Shown one piece after another: positions 16,017-23,376 of a DNA stretch of 33,709 nucleotides (the stretch's first letter is position 1; each line of letters begins with the position of its first letter). The position numbers and the translations under genes are program-made. The stretch is from Dactylosporangium siamense. GTDB lineage: Bacteria > Actinomycetota > Actinomycetes > Mycobacteriales > Micromonosporaceae. The notes below the pieces were generated by a model. The model searched no databases. It saw only the letters and a list, made by a program, of their open reading frames with translations, and was not told the DNA's origin. The stretch is from the NCBI RefSeq assembly GCF_016862795.1, contig NZ_BONQ01000207.1, forward strand, positions 1-33,709, given 5' to 3'.

Positions 16017-16039
16017 ATCATAGGCCCGCCCTCTACGAT
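16017..16039. promoter_or_regulatory. Back-to-back leaderless promoters, DUF402 and SDR genes
   Basis: TATGAT on the minus strand (16022-16017, six bases before ATG 16010) and TACGAT on the plus strand (16034-16039, six bases before ATG 16046). Only 11 bp separate the two hexamers. No clear dyad lies between them. Confidence 0.55.
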
Positions 16040-16045
16040 GCTGGC

Positions 16046-16798
16046 ATGGCACGGGTACTGGTAACGGGTTCGACGGACGGCATCGGCCTGGAGACCGCGG
16101 CGCAGCTGCTGCGGCTGGGACACGACGTGGTCCTGCACGCGCGCAGCACCGCGAGGGCCGCCGCGGCCGGGCTGCCCGGGGTGCCGACCGTCGTCGGTGA
16201 CCTCGCGTCCCTCGCGGAGACGAAGGCCCTCGCCAGGGACGCCGGGGTCTACGACGTGGTCGTGCACAACGCGGGCATCGGCGGGCAGGACGAGCGACAG
16301 GTGACCGGCGACGGCCTCGAGCGCACGTTCCAGGTCAACACGCTCGCGCCGTACGTGCTGACCGCCCTGATGCCACGGCCGGCCCGTCTCATCTACCTCT
16401 CCTCCGGACTCGAGTCGGTCGGGGTCGCCGACCTCGCCGACCTGCAGTACGAACGCAAGCCCTGGCACGGCATGCAGGCCTACAGCGACTCGAAGCTGCA
16501 CGACGTGGCACTCGCGTTCGCGGTGGCCCGGCTGTGGCCGCAGGTGCGCAGCAACGCCGTCGACCCCGGCTGGATCCGCACGAAGCTCGGCGGTCCCAGC
16601 GCCACCGACGGCCTGCCGGAAGGCGCCGAGACGCAGGTGTGGCTGGCGACCGCCGACGACCCGGCGGCGGCGGTCACCGGCCGCTACTTCAAGCGCCGCA
16701 CCGACCTGAAGGCCAACCCCGCCGCGTACGACCGGTCCGTCCAGGACGGGCTGCTCGCCGCGTGCGAGGCGCTGTCAGGGGTGAAGCTCACCAGCTGA
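16046..16798 (+). CDS. Short-chain dehydrogenase/reductase
   Basis: A 250-residue Rossmann oxidoreductase. The cofactor loop is T7-G-S-T-D-G-I-G14, the NAG motif is at N75-A-G, and the catalytic Y146-S-D-S-K150 follows the serine stretch LIYLSSGLES. The basic residue in HARSTARA after strand 2 favours NADP(H). The substrate is unknown; the C-terminus (RYFKRRTDLKANPAAYD) resembles short SDRs annotated as daunorubicin-C13-ketoreductase-like, which is only a similarity. Leaderless ATG six bases after TACGAT. It converges on the DUF6745-like gene with an 11-bp overlap. Confidence 0.9.
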   Translation: MARVLVTGSTDGIGLETAAQLLRLGHDVVLHARSTARAAAAGLPGVPTVVGDLASLAETKALARDAGVYDVVVHNAGIGGQDERQVTGDGLERTFQVNTLAPYVLTALMPRPARLIYLSSGLESVGVADLADLQYERKPWHGMQAYSDSKLHDVALAFAVARLWPQVRSNAVDPGWIRTKLGGPSATDGLPEGAETQVWLATADDPAAAVTGRYFKRRTDLKANPAAYDRSVQDGLLAACEALSGVKLTS

Positions 16799-17606
16799 TG
16801 GTGGTGCCGTCGCGGTAGCCGACCCGCCGTGGTCCGACCGCCGTTGGCCGGTCCACGAGCACGCACACGTCCTCGCCCGGCCACCACCAGCCGGCCGCGC
16901 GGGCGAGTGCGGACCACTCGTCGAGCTGCTCGGCGTCGCGTGGCCGGTAGCTCGCCAGGCCGAGCTTGCGGATGGTGTCGTGCAGGCCGATCCAGGTCGC
17001 GTCCTGCTGGCCGTACCAGCAGACCGGCAGTGTCCCTTGTGGACCCAGGGTGGCCCGGACCGGCCAGGTGAGCCCGGCCGCGATCGGGATGTGCAGCGAC
17101 TGGCGCAGCACCTCCCGCAGCGGCACCCCGGCCTCGATCGCGCGCTCCGGTGGGAGCACCGGCCAGGGCTTGTGCCGGTCCTCCTTCTCGGGCTTCTTCA
17201 CCGTCGCGGTCAGGTCCGGCAGGGCGGGCGCGTCGTCGAGGGCACCGCGCAACCGGGCGAGGGCGGTGGCGATGTCACCGGCGATCGGTGGTGTCCCTTG
17301 TGGACGCCGGGCGAGCACCCACGACTGCAGGTCGCGATGCGTGGGCAGGCCGGTGAGCAGCGGCAACGCCTTGCGGGGCGAGTCGACCCAGCGGAACGCC
17401 GGCGCACGACGGTGCAGCCGGCGGTAGATGCCGGCGATGAGATGTTCGGTGGTGGCCCGGTCTGCGGGCCCGGTGGAACGTCCCACCTCGAGCCACTCGC
17501 CGAGAATGGGCTCCGCGCGATGCCACAGCTCGATGAGATGAGCCGGCGAGCGGGGAACAGAGCGGATTGCGGGGGCAGCGGCGACACGCCGCGCCGTGGC
17601 GGTCAA
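16788..17606 (-). CDS. DUF6745-like protein
   Basis: A 272-residue protein of unknown function. Helical N-terminal half (ELWHRAEPILGEWLEVGRST, TEHLIAGIYRRLHR), then a beta-rich C-terminal half ending GWWWPGEDVCVLVDRPTAVG and RVGYRDGTTISW, where the tryptophan run, the CVLVDRP strand and the small final repeat resemble DUF6745 proteins. PQGT occurs twice (each from an identical 15-bp stretch, 17030-17044 and 17291-17305). No ATG is available; the first usable start is TTG at 17606, whose bases overlap the stop codon of a tiny ORF upstream, suggesting translational coupling or an old frameshift. Family call moderate. Confidence 0.6.
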   Translation of the reverse strand: MTATARRVAAAPAIRSVPRSPAHLIELWHRAEPILGEWLEVGRSTGPADRATTEHLIAGIYRRLHRRAPAFRWVDSPRKALPLLTGLPTHRDLQSWVLARRPQGTPPIAGDIATALARLRGALDDAPALPDLTATVKKPEKEDRHKPWPVLPPERAIEAGVPLREVLRQSLHIPIAAGLTWPVRATLGPQGTLPVCWYGQQDATWIGLHDTIRKLGLASYRPRDAEQLDEWSALARAAGWWWPGEDVCVLVDRPTAVGPRRVGYRDGTTISW

Positions 17607-17647
17607 CGCGCGAGGGCGGACGCGCCCTTCCGGTGAGTGCTGATCAT
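17603..17647 (-). CDS. 14-codon upstream ORF coupled to the DUF6745-like gene
   Basis: ATG at 17647 opens MISTHRKGASALAR and ends in TGA, which shares two bases with the TTG start of the next gene (TTGA). CACAAT lies seven bases before the ATG, the same spacing as other promoters here. It may deliver ribosomes to the weak TTG, or be the original N-terminus of the downstream protein separated by a frameshift. Confidence 0.35.
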   Translation of the reverse strand: MISTHRKGASALAR

Positions 17648-17654
17648 GTCGTCC

Positions 17655-17660
17655 ATTGTG
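17655..17660 (-). promoter_or_regulatory. Candidate -10 box of the short upstream ORF
   Basis: CACAAT on the minus strand, seven bases before ATG 17647. It departs from TANNNT at the first base only. Confidence 0.35.
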
Positions 17661-17691
17661 CGGGTACGGCGCCGCCGCCCGCAACCCCGCC

Positions 17692-18099
17692 TCACAGTTT
17701 GACGAGTCCGGCGCCGGTCGGGGTGAAGCCGCACGACGACAGGTAGAAGCCGGCCAGATGATCCTCGAAGTCGACGTGCAGCCACTCGCACCCGCCGGCC
17801 CGCGCCCCGTCGACCGCGGCGGCGACCAGCGCGGTCCCGACGCCCCGGCGCCCCGCCGCGCCGGCCACGACGGTGTCGAGCACGAACGCGTGACCCGCAC
17901 CGTCCCAGGCGACGTTGACGAACCCGACGAGCGCGTCGCCGTCGCGGGCGCACACCCAGCCGAGGCTGTGCCGGTTGACCCGGGCCCACCAGCCGCTGCC
18001 GGTCGGCGGATGCCCGAATCCCTCCGCGTGCAGCGCTTCGACCTCGGCGTCGGCGAACGCACCACGCCACGAATAGTTGACCGTCCCCGTCACCGACAT
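17692..18099 (-). CDS. GNAT-family N-acetyltransferase
   Basis: A 135-residue acetyltransferase with the acetyl-CoA loop RRGVGTAL after the strand AFVLDTVVAG, and the later WLHVDFEDHLAGFYLSSCGF block, the usual GNAT end where the product strand and the Phe/Tyr-Gly-Phe turn occur. It transfers an acetyl group to an amine; the acceptor is unknown. The ATG is supported by TAGGGT seven bases upstream. It is divergent from the CGNR regulator across 48 bp containing a dyad, and could therefore be that regulator's target. Confidence 0.85.
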   Translation of the reverse strand: MSVTGTVNYSWRGAFADAEVEALHAEGFGHPPTGSGWWARVNRHSLGWVCARDGDALVGFVNVAWDGAGHAFVLDTVVAGAAGRRGVGTALVAAAVDGARAGGCEWLHVDFEDHLAGFYLSSCGFTPTGAGLVKL

Positions 18100-18106
18100 G
18101 GATGGA

Positions 18107-18141
18107 ACCCTACCTGTCGGTGACCGGCAGCGGGCTATGCT
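18107..18141. promoter_or_regulatory. Divergent leaderless promoters with central dyad, GNAT and CGNR genes
   Basis: TAGGGT on the minus strand (18112-18107) is seven bases before ATG 18099, and TATGCT on the plus strand (18136-18141) is six bases before ATG 18148. Between them CTGTCGGT and ACCGGCAG (18114-18121 and 18123-18130) form a 17-bp dyad with one mismatch, a candidate operator for the CGNR regulator. Confidence 0.5.
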
Positions 18142-18147
18142 GCGGGG

Positions 18148-18705
18148 ATGTCCTTCCGCCAGGGCACGGGCCGGCTGTGCCTGGACTTCGTCCACACGCT
18201 GCGCGACCGTGGCACCGGCCGGCCCGTCGACGACCTCTGCGACGGCCCGGCGCTCGCCGCCTGGGTCCGGCAGTTCGGCCCGGTCGCGCCGGCACCGGGC
18301 AGCAGCGTGCCGGGGGTGATCCTCACCGGTGCCCAACGCCTCCGCGAGGCGGTCCGCACGCTGGTCATCTCCGATACCCCGAAACCCGACGCACGGGACA
18401 CGCTCAACGACGCGGCGGCCCGTTCGGTGCCGGTGCCGTTCCTCGACCCTGGCGGCGCGCTGCGCTGGCAGGCCGCGGACCCGGTCACCGCCACCCTGGC
18501 GCTGGTCGCCCGGGACGCCCTCGACCTGGTCACCTCGCCGGCCGCGGGCCGGGTCCGGGCGTGCGCCGACCCGGCGTGCCAGGCGCTGTTCCTGGACGCC
18601 TCGCACACCGGCACCCGCCGCTGGTGCTCCGCCGACCCGTGCGGCAACCGGGCCCGCAAGCGTCAGATCCGCGGCGCGCTCAGCGGCGCACCACCAGATC
18701 GGTGA
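18148..18705 (+). CDS. CGNR zinc-finger (ABATE) putative transcriptional regulator
   Basis: A 185-residue protein of the two-part ABATE/CGNR type. The N-terminal domain (about 1-135, starting GRLCLDFVHTLRDRG) is the ligand-binding-like ABATE domain. The C-terminal finger reads RACADPACQALFLDAS then RRWCSADPCGNRARKR, with paired Cys and the eponymous CGNR. These proteins are predicted stress-related transcription regulators in actinobacteria, mostly unstudied. Leaderless ATG. It is divergent from a GNAT gene with a 17-bp dyad between the promoters. Its end is 10 bp from the convergent serine hydrolase. Confidence 0.85.
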   Translation: MSFRQGTGRLCLDFVHTLRDRGTGRPVDDLCDGPALAAWVRQFGPVAPAPGSSVPGVILTGAQRLREAVRTLVISDTPKPDARDTLNDAAARSVPVPFLDPGGALRWQAADPVTATLALVARDALDLVTSPAAGRVRACADPACQALFLDASHTGTRRWCSADPCGNRARKRQIRGALSGAPPDR

Positions 18706-18715
18706 AACCGCACGC

Positions 18716-19846
18716 TCAGCGGTGCACCGTCAGCCGGGTGAACTCCTCCAGGGTGCCGTCGAACAGCACGTCGGACACCTGGGTCAGCAGCACCCGGACC
18801 GTGCCGGTGGCCGGGCTGTTGCTCCAGGTCGTGCCGTAGCCACCCTCCCAGCCGTACGTGCCGTCGGCGTGCACCGACATGCCGTAGCCCCAGCCTCGGC
18901 CGCCGAGCAGCATCCCGCCGCCCTCGATCTGCGCCGGCGTCAGGTGGTTGGTGGTCATCGCCTCGACCACCGACGACGGCAGCAGCGACCGTCCACCGTG
19001 GAGCATGAACCGGCCGAACGCCAGCACGTCGTCCACAGTGGATGCCAGCCCGGCCGCACCGTCCGGGAACACCGGCTCCCGGGTCCAGTCCGAAGCGGTC
19101 GCCACGTCGGTCTGCTGTTCGCCACCGAAGTACTCCGCCGGCAGCTCCCGGGCCCGGTCCGGCGGCAGCGTGAACCCGGTCGAGGCCATGCCGAGCGGGT
19201 CGAACAGCCGCTCCCGCAGCAGGTCACCGAGGGGCATCCGGGCCGCCCGCGCCGCCAGGACGCCCAGGATGAGGCCGCTGCTGTTGTACGCCCAGCGCTC
19301 CCCCGGCTGGAACAGCAGCGGCAGCGTCCCGAACCGCCGCATCCACTCGTCGACGCCGTGCGGGGTCCTCGGGTCGGGCCGGCCCAGGGTCAGGTGGAGG
19401 TCGTCGGCGGCCCGCACCACCGGGTACGGCGGGTTGATCGGCGGGTCGGCGGCCGGGTCGAGCAGCAGCCCGTGCCCCATCCGGTAGGTGAACACGTCCT
19501 CGACGGTGATCGCCCGCCGCGCCGGCACCGTGTCGTCCACGTCGGCGTCCAGGCGCCGCAGCACCCGCGGGCCGGCCAGCTCCGGCAGCAGCCGGTCGAC
19601 GGGCTCGTCGAGGGCCAGGAGCCCGTCCTCGACCAGCATCATCGCGGCCACGGCCACCATCGGTTTCGTCACCGACGTGAGGCGGAACGGCGTGTCGCGG
19701 CGCATCGCAGCAGCGTCACCGCCGAACGCCGCCGAGCCGAGGACCTCGACCCGGGCCGGCCCGTCCGCACCCGCGACGGCCGCGACCAGACCCGGCACGG
19801 TGCCCCGGTCGACCAGTCCCTGCATGTTCCGGTACAACTCGTCCAT
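18716..19846 (-). CDS. Serine hydrolase of the class C beta-lactamase fold
   Basis: A 376-residue protein with S58-V-T-K61 (nucleophile motif SxxK) and Y187-N-S189 (YxN), the first two catalytic boxes of class C beta-lactamases, DD-peptidases and EstB-type esterases. The third box is not a clear KTG; the region GYGMSVHADGTYGWEGGYGTTW holds an HxG-like GWEGG, as in esterase-like members. There is no signal peptide (it starts MDELYRNMQG), so a cytoplasmic esterase or peptidase is likelier than a secreted beta-lactamase; I do not call resistance. The ATG is supported by TAAGGT six bases upstream. Only 11 bp separate its start codon from the divergent gene. Confidence 0.88.
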   Translation of the reverse strand: MDELYRNMQGLVDRGTVPGLVAAVAGADGPARVEVLGSAAFGGDAAAMRRDTPFRLTSVTKPMVAVAAMMLVEDGLLALDEPVDRLLPELAGPRVLRRLDADVDDTVPARRAITVEDVFTYRMGHGLLLDPAADPPINPPYPVVRAADDLHLTLGRPDPRTPHGVDEWMRRFGTLPLLFQPGERWAYNSSGLILGVLAARAARMPLGDLLRERLFDPLGMASTGFTLPPDRARELPAEYFGGEQQTDVATASDWTREPVFPDGAAGLASTVDDVLAFGRFMLHGGRSLLPSSVVEAMTTNHLTPAQIEGGGMLLGGRGWGYGMSVHADGTYGWEGGYGTTWSNSPATGTVRVLLTQVSDVLFDGTLEEFTRLTVHR

Positions 19847-19858
19847 AGGTTCACCTTA
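19846..19858. promoter_or_regulatory. Overlapping divergent leaderless promoters, 11-bp spacer
   Basis: Plus-strand TAGGTT (19846-19851) is six bases before ATG 19858. Minus-strand TAAGGT (19858-19853) is six bases before ATG 19846. Each hexamer shares a base pair with the first base of the other gene's start codon. Any -35 contacts must lie within the opposing coding sequence. The start-to-start segment is also an imperfect dyad (CATA to TATG). Confidence 0.6.
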
Positions 19859-21147
19859 TGGTGGTCCCCGTGGAGACGTCCCTGACCGCAGCGGTCGACG
19901 CGTTGCGCCGTTCCGGCCTGGAGCCGGTCATCCGCCAGGCACCGCGCCAGTGGTCGGCGAGCCCGGTGGAGCCCGGTGCGTGGGTGCGGATGCCGGGCGA
20001 CGAGGCATACGCGGTCGTGACCGTCGCCGACATCCGCCCCGGTGAGCAGGTCGGCGACTGGGAGCCGGTGCGGACGCTGCCGGACCCGACCGCGGTCCTC
20101 GGTTTCGCCGCCGCGTTCTACGAGCGCCGCCCCGACGCCGACACCCAGCCGCTGGAGCACGGTGACCCGGTCGCGGTGGCGTCCGGGCAGTTCCACTCGG
20201 TGTTCCCCGAGGACGTCGTGGCCGCCGTCGAGGACTGGGCGCAGTGGGAGGCGACCTGGTCGGTCATCCCCGCGGGCGAGCCCGCGGCGCGGCGCCGGGC
20301 CCGGCTGCAGCGCCTCGCCAGGTCGAAGGTGGCCGGCGGCGACATCCCCGTCGACGTCGCCCTGGACCCGATGCTGCTGTCGATGCTGTCCGACCAGCAG
20401 GCGGAGGACCTCGACGAGACCATCGCCGGGCTGTTCCTGCCCGGGATCCGCTGGTGGTTTCCGCGGGACCGGACCGGCGGGCGGCTCGCCGGCCGGACGC
20501 AGGTGCTGCTGCGTGAGGTCGTGCCCCCGGCGAGCCCGGCGGGCAAGGGCATCTGGCTGGTCGTGGGCACCGCCCCGGGGGGTGGGCTGCGGGCCGGCCT
20601 GGCCAGGGTCGTCGGCAAGTCGACCTATCACCGCTGGGACCGGATGCCGCAGTACTGGCACGCCCCGGCCACGGACGTCGAGGAGCTGTGGGGCGTGGAC
20701 AGGCTGCGGACCGGCCTGGTCGCCGCCGCCGTCGACGCGCTGCTCACCGGCCGCGCCCTGGACGCCCTGGACCTGTGCGGCGTCAGCACGGACCGGGCCA
20801 CCGCCCGGGTCCTGCAGGGGCTGCCGGAGAGCTTCCGGTTGCGGGAGTGGACCGACAAGTGGACCACCAACGCGACCGGCCTGATGACGAACGCGGCCCC
20901 GTGGCGCTGGTCCGCGGCGCTGGTGCGTGGCCAGCGTCCCCGCCGCCTGGAGACCCTCGGCGGCTTCGGCGCCAGCCGCCGGCCCGGGCTGTTCCTCGGC
21001 TCCGCCGGCGGGACCCCGCACCTCACGTTCGCGCAGAGCGGCAGCCCCCTGGTCGCCCCGCGCGCCGAGTGGGAGCGCGACCTGGACTACGACCTGGTGA
21101 GCCTCGGCCTCATCACCCCCGACCAGATCCCGCTGCGGGGCCGGTGA
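19858..21147 (+). CDS. Hypothetical protein, 429 residues
   Basis: A large soluble protein I do not recognise. There is no signal peptide or membrane span. The region about 115-200 is rich in Trp, Arg and acid residues (EDWAQWEATWSVIPAG then AARRRARLQRLARSKV), and about 275-330 has YHRWDRMPQYWHAPATDVEELW and DLCGVSTDRATARVLQGLP. No catalytic motif stands out. The ATG is the first codon of MVVPVETS and is supported by TAGGTT six bases upstream; GTG codons at 19861 and 19870 are alternatives. It is divergent from the serine hydrolase with the tightest spacer in the window and is followed, 15 bp downstream, by the MBL-fold gene on the same strand with its own -10 box. Confidence 0.75.
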   Translation: MVVPVETSLTAAVDALRRSGLEPVIRQAPRQWSASPVEPGAWVRMPGDEAYAVVTVADIRPGEQVGDWEPVRTLPDPTAVLGFAAAFYERRPDADTQPLEHGDPVAVASGQFHSVFPEDVVAAVEDWAQWEATWSVIPAGEPAARRRARLQRLARSKVAGGDIPVDVALDPMLLSMLSDQQAEDLDETIAGLFLPGIRWWFPRDRTGGRLAGRTQVLLREVVPPASPAGKGIWLVVGTAPGGGLRAGLARVVGKSTYHRWDRMPQYWHAPATDVEELWGVDRLRTGLVAAAVDALLTGRALDALDLCGVSTDRATARVLQGLPESFRLREWTDKWTTNATGLMTNAAPWRWSAALVRGQRPRRLETLGGFGASRRPGLFLGSAGGTPHLTFAQSGSPLVAPRAEWERDLDYDLVSLGLITPDQIPLRGR

Positions 21148-21149
21148 CA

Positions 21150-21155
21150 TACGCT
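21150..21155 (+). promoter_or_regulatory. Leaderless-type -10 box of the MBL-fold gene
   Basis: TACGCT, seven bases before ATG 21163 and three bases after the upstream stop. CGCTGCGGGGC occurs twice with a 21-bp period (21131-21141, 21152-21162), the second copy overlapping the -10 box and spacer. Confidence 0.5.
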
Positions 21156-21162
21156 GCGGGGC

Positions 21163-22071
21163 ATGGCGCTGCATGAGGTCGTGCCCGGGGTGCACGCGTG
21201 GGTCCAGCCGGACGGCACCTGGTGGGTCAACAACGCCGGTGCCGTGGCGGACGGCGGGCAGGTCCTGCTCGTCGACACCTGCGCGACCGAGACCCGGACC
21301 CGGCGGTTCCTGGCCGCGGTGGACGAGGCCACCGGCGGCGGCCCGATCCGGCTCGCGGTCAACACCCACCAACACGGCGACCACACCTACGGCAACAGCC
21401 TCCTGCCCGCCGCGACCGTCGTCGTCGGCCACGAGCACATGCGGGAAGGCCTGCGCGTCGACCCGGTCATCGACGGCTGCCCGCCGCTGTGGGAGCCCGT
21501 CCCCGACTGGGGCGCGGTCACCCGCCGGCTGCCCGACGTGACCGTCCGCGACCGGCTCACCCTCCACATCGGACAGCGGCAGGTCGACGTCGTGCATCCC
21601 GGCGGCCCCGCGCACACCACCGGCGACCTCGTCGCGTGGCTGCCGCGGGAGCGCGTGCTCTTCGCCGGTGACCTGGTCTTCAGCGGCCTCACCCCGCTGG
21701 TCTTCATGGGCTCCGTCACCGGCGCGCTGGCGGCCCTGGACTGGCTCGCCGCGTTCGAGCCGGCGCACCTGGTCCCGGGGCACGGCCCGCTGCTCACCGC
21801 CGCCGACATCCCGCCGGTGTTCGACGGGATCCGGCGGTACTACCAGCTGGTGCTGGACACCGCCGGGGAAGGTGTGCGGGCCGGGCTGACACCCCTCGAG
21901 GCCGCCCGCGCGTGCGACCTCGGCGAGTTCGCCGGCTGGGCGGACGCGGAGCGGATCGTGCCCAACCTGCACCGCGCGTACGCCGACGCGCTCGGCACCG
22001 AACTCGACGTGGTCGCCGCCCTCACCGACGCCGTCGCCTGGCGCGGCTCCCTGATGCCGACCAAGGTCTGA
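21163..22071 (+). CDS. MBL-fold metallo-hydrolase
   Basis: A 302-residue metallo-beta-lactamase-fold enzyme. The zinc motif is T68-H69-Q-H71-G-D73-H74; the further ligands fit H in VVHPGGPAHTTGDLVAWL (about 145-150), D in VLFAGDLVF (about 167) and H in LVPGHGPLL (about 206). The arrangement resembles broad MBL hydrolases including quorum-quenching lactonases and cyclase-like proteins; the substrate is not predictable. No signal peptide. Leaderless ATG seven bases after TACGCT. It is followed by a 162-bp gap without a gene before the DedA gene. Confidence 0.9.
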   Translation: MALHEVVPGVHAWVQPDGTWWVNNAGAVADGGQVLLVDTCATETRTRRFLAAVDEATGGGPIRLAVNTHQHGDHTYGNSLLPAATVVVGHEHMREGLRVDPVIDGCPPLWEPVPDWGAVTRRLPDVTVRDRLTLHIGQRQVDVVHPGGPAHTTGDLVAWLPRERVLFAGDLVFSGLTPLVFMGSVTGALAALDWLAAFEPAHLVPGHGPLLTAADIPPVFDGIRRYYQLVLDTAGEGVRAGLTPLEAARACDLGEFAGWADAERIVPNLHRAYADALGTELDVVAALTDAVAWRGSLMPTKV

Positions 22072-22220
22072 ACGGCGCGACGGCGCCCGCCCGCCGTGGC
22101 CGCTGCGGCAGGCCGCTGCGGTCGCGAAGTGCCGCGCGATGGCGGCCCGCCCAGGCGTGCACCCGGGCCGGTGGCAGCGCCACGTCGCGGCCACCCTGGG
22201 TCTTCGCGGTGATCCGTCAG

Positions 22221-22226
22221 TAGGAT
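22221..22226 (+). promoter_or_regulatory. Leaderless-type -10 box of the DedA gene
   Basis: TAGGAT seven bases before ATG 22234. The 162-bp gap upstream also holds GGCCGCTGCGG twice in direct order near 22095-22125. Confidence 0.5.
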
Positions 22227-22233
22227 CGTTGCG

Positions 22234-22830
22234 ATGACGGACTGGATCTTCGATGTCATCGATCAGCTGGGCCCGGTCGGGGTGGGAATGCTCATCGCGC
22301 TGGAGACCCTCGTGCCGCCGATCCCGTCGGAGCTGATCCTGCCCCTCGCCGGGTTCCGGGCCCGGGCCGGTGCCATGCACCCGGTGCTCGTCTGGGTGTC
22401 CGCGACGGTCGGTGCCGTCGCCGGGTCGCTGGTGCTGTACTGGGTGGGCGCCCGGCTCGGGTATGACCGCCTGCACCGCCTGGCCGGCAAGCGCTGGTTC
22501 CTGCTGACCGGCCAGCGTGACCTGGAGCGCGGCCGGCGGCTCTTCCAGCGGCACGGCTCGTGGTTCGTGGCGCTGTCGCGGTGCGTGCCGATCCTGCGCA
22601 GCCTCGTGTCCATCCCGGCCGGGATCGAGCGGATGCGGCTGCCGAAGTTCGTGCTGCTGACGACCGCCGGCTCCGGGGTGTGGAACGCGCTGTTCATCGG
22701 CGCCGGCTGGCTGCTCGCCGAGCGGTGGCAGCAGGTCGAGCGGTTCAGCGCGCCGGCCGGCACCGCCGTCGGGGTGCTGCTGTGCGCCGGCCTGGCCGTC
22801 CTCGTGGCCCGCAAGCTCCGCCCGTCATGA
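22234..22830 (+). CDS. DedA-family (VTT-domain) membrane protein
   Basis: A 198-residue polytopic protein with the DedA core: first half-helix ALETLVPPIPSELILPLAGF, the span VSATVGAVAGSLVLYWVGARLGYD, then RRLFQRHGSWFVALSRCVPILRSLVSIPAG, in which the F-x-x-R-x-x-P/R and the P-x-x-R-S signature of the family are present. A last span ends VLLCAGLAVLVARKL. DedA proteins flip or transport phospholipids or polyprenyl-phosphate carriers and support envelope homeostasis. Leaderless ATG. The thioredoxin gene follows 64 bp downstream behind its own SigR-like element. Confidence 0.9.
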   Translation: MTDWIFDVIDQLGPVGVGMLIALETLVPPIPSELILPLAGFRARAGAMHPVLVWVSATVGAVAGSLVLYWVGARLGYDRLHRLAGKRWFLLTGQRDLERGRRLFQRHGSWFVALSRCVPILRSLVSIPAGIERMRLPKFVLLTTAGSGVWNALFIGAGWLLAERWQQVERFSAPAGTAVGVLLCAGLAVLVARKLRPS

Positions 22831-22859
22831 CCGGGAATTTCCCGGGTACGTCCGTTGTC
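22831..22859 (+). promoter_or_regulatory. Candidate SigR/SigH-like promoter and palindrome of the thioredoxin gene
   Basis: CCGGGAA and TTCCCGG (22831-22845) form a 7-bp-arm palindrome. It contains GGGAAT (22833-22838), the -35 sequence of oxidative-stress sigma factors SigR and SigH. A GTT lies at 22854-22856, a spacer of 15, while the usual 18 gives GTC; spacing is therefore imperfect. The element starts next to the DedA stop, so the dyad might instead act on that transcript. Confidence 0.4.
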
Positions 22860-22894
22860 GACAGGAAGTAGGCGACGATTCGAGGAGCGACAAC

Positions 22895-23329
22895 GTGGCG
22901 AGCAACATCGTGGCGTGCCCGCAGTGCGGGAAGCGCAACCGGGTCCCCGGCGCGGCGAAGGGGACGCCCGCGTGCGGCAGCTGCGGCGCCCGGGTGCCGT
23001 GGATCGTCGACGCCGGCGACGATACGTTCGCCGAGGTCGCCGAGGGGTCCTCGACCCCGGTCCTGGTCGACCTGTGGGCCCAGTGGTGCCAGCCGTGCCG
23101 GGCGGTGAGCCCCGCCCTCGAACAGGTCGCCACCGAGCTCGCCGGCACGGTCAAGCTGGTCAAGGTCGACGTCGACGTGGCGCCGGGGCTGTCGCAGCGC
23201 TTCGAGGTGCGAGCCGTGCCGACGCTGATGATCATCAAGGACGGCAAGGTCGTCGCCCGCCAGTCCGGCGGCGCACCGGCCGCGACCCTGCGCCGGTGGG
23301 TGGAGCAGAGCCTGGCCACCGCAACCTGA
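22895..23329 (+). CDS. trxC: Thioredoxin 2-type protein with N-terminal zinc ribbon
   Basis: A 144-residue protein. The N-terminal extension has two Cys pairs, C8-P-Q-C11 and C27-G-S-C30, forming a zinc ribbon as in TrxC (thioredoxin 2). The thioredoxin fold follows with W64-C65-Q-P-C68, where the canonical dipeptide GP is QP, then DLWAQWCQ, VKLVKVDVDVAP and the cis-Pro turn AVPTLMI. Such proteins reduce disulfides in the cytoplasm and survive oxidative stress. GTG start behind GAGGAG. A SigR-like GGGAAT element lies about 60 bp upstream. Symbol given by the domain layout. Confidence 0.9.
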   Translation: MASNIVACPQCGKRNRVPGAAKGTPACGSCGARVPWIVDAGDDTFAEVAEGSSTPVLVDLWAQWCQPCRAVSPALEQVATELAGTVKLVKVDVDVAPGLSQRFEVRAVPTLMIIKDGKVVARQSGGAPAATLRRWVEQSLATAT

Positions 23330-23376
23330 CGCTACCGCTGCCGCACCTTCGTGCAACTCACCTGTCGGGTGATCGG

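Noticed and set aside
17030-17305. Two identical 15-bp stretches (17030-17044 and 17291-17305) as direct repeats of a mobile element
   Set aside because: Both are inside the DUF6745-like coding sequence, in the same frame, and encode a PQGT motif; no element boundaries are seen.
18716-19846. Antibiotic-resistance beta-lactamase
   Set aside because: SxxK and YxN are present, but there is no signal peptide and no clear KTG box, so only the fold is called.
22072-22233. A possible small gene between the MBL-fold and DedA genes
   Set aside because: Both strands give only Arg/Pro/Ala-rich shadow frames without start signals; the sole recognisable signal is the DedA -10 box.
19669-22554. A 961-codon open frame on the minus strand
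   Set aside because: It is the antisense of the 429-residue, MBL-fold and DedA genes, kept open by high GC. It has repetitive Arg/Gly/Pro/Ala composition and no family motif.
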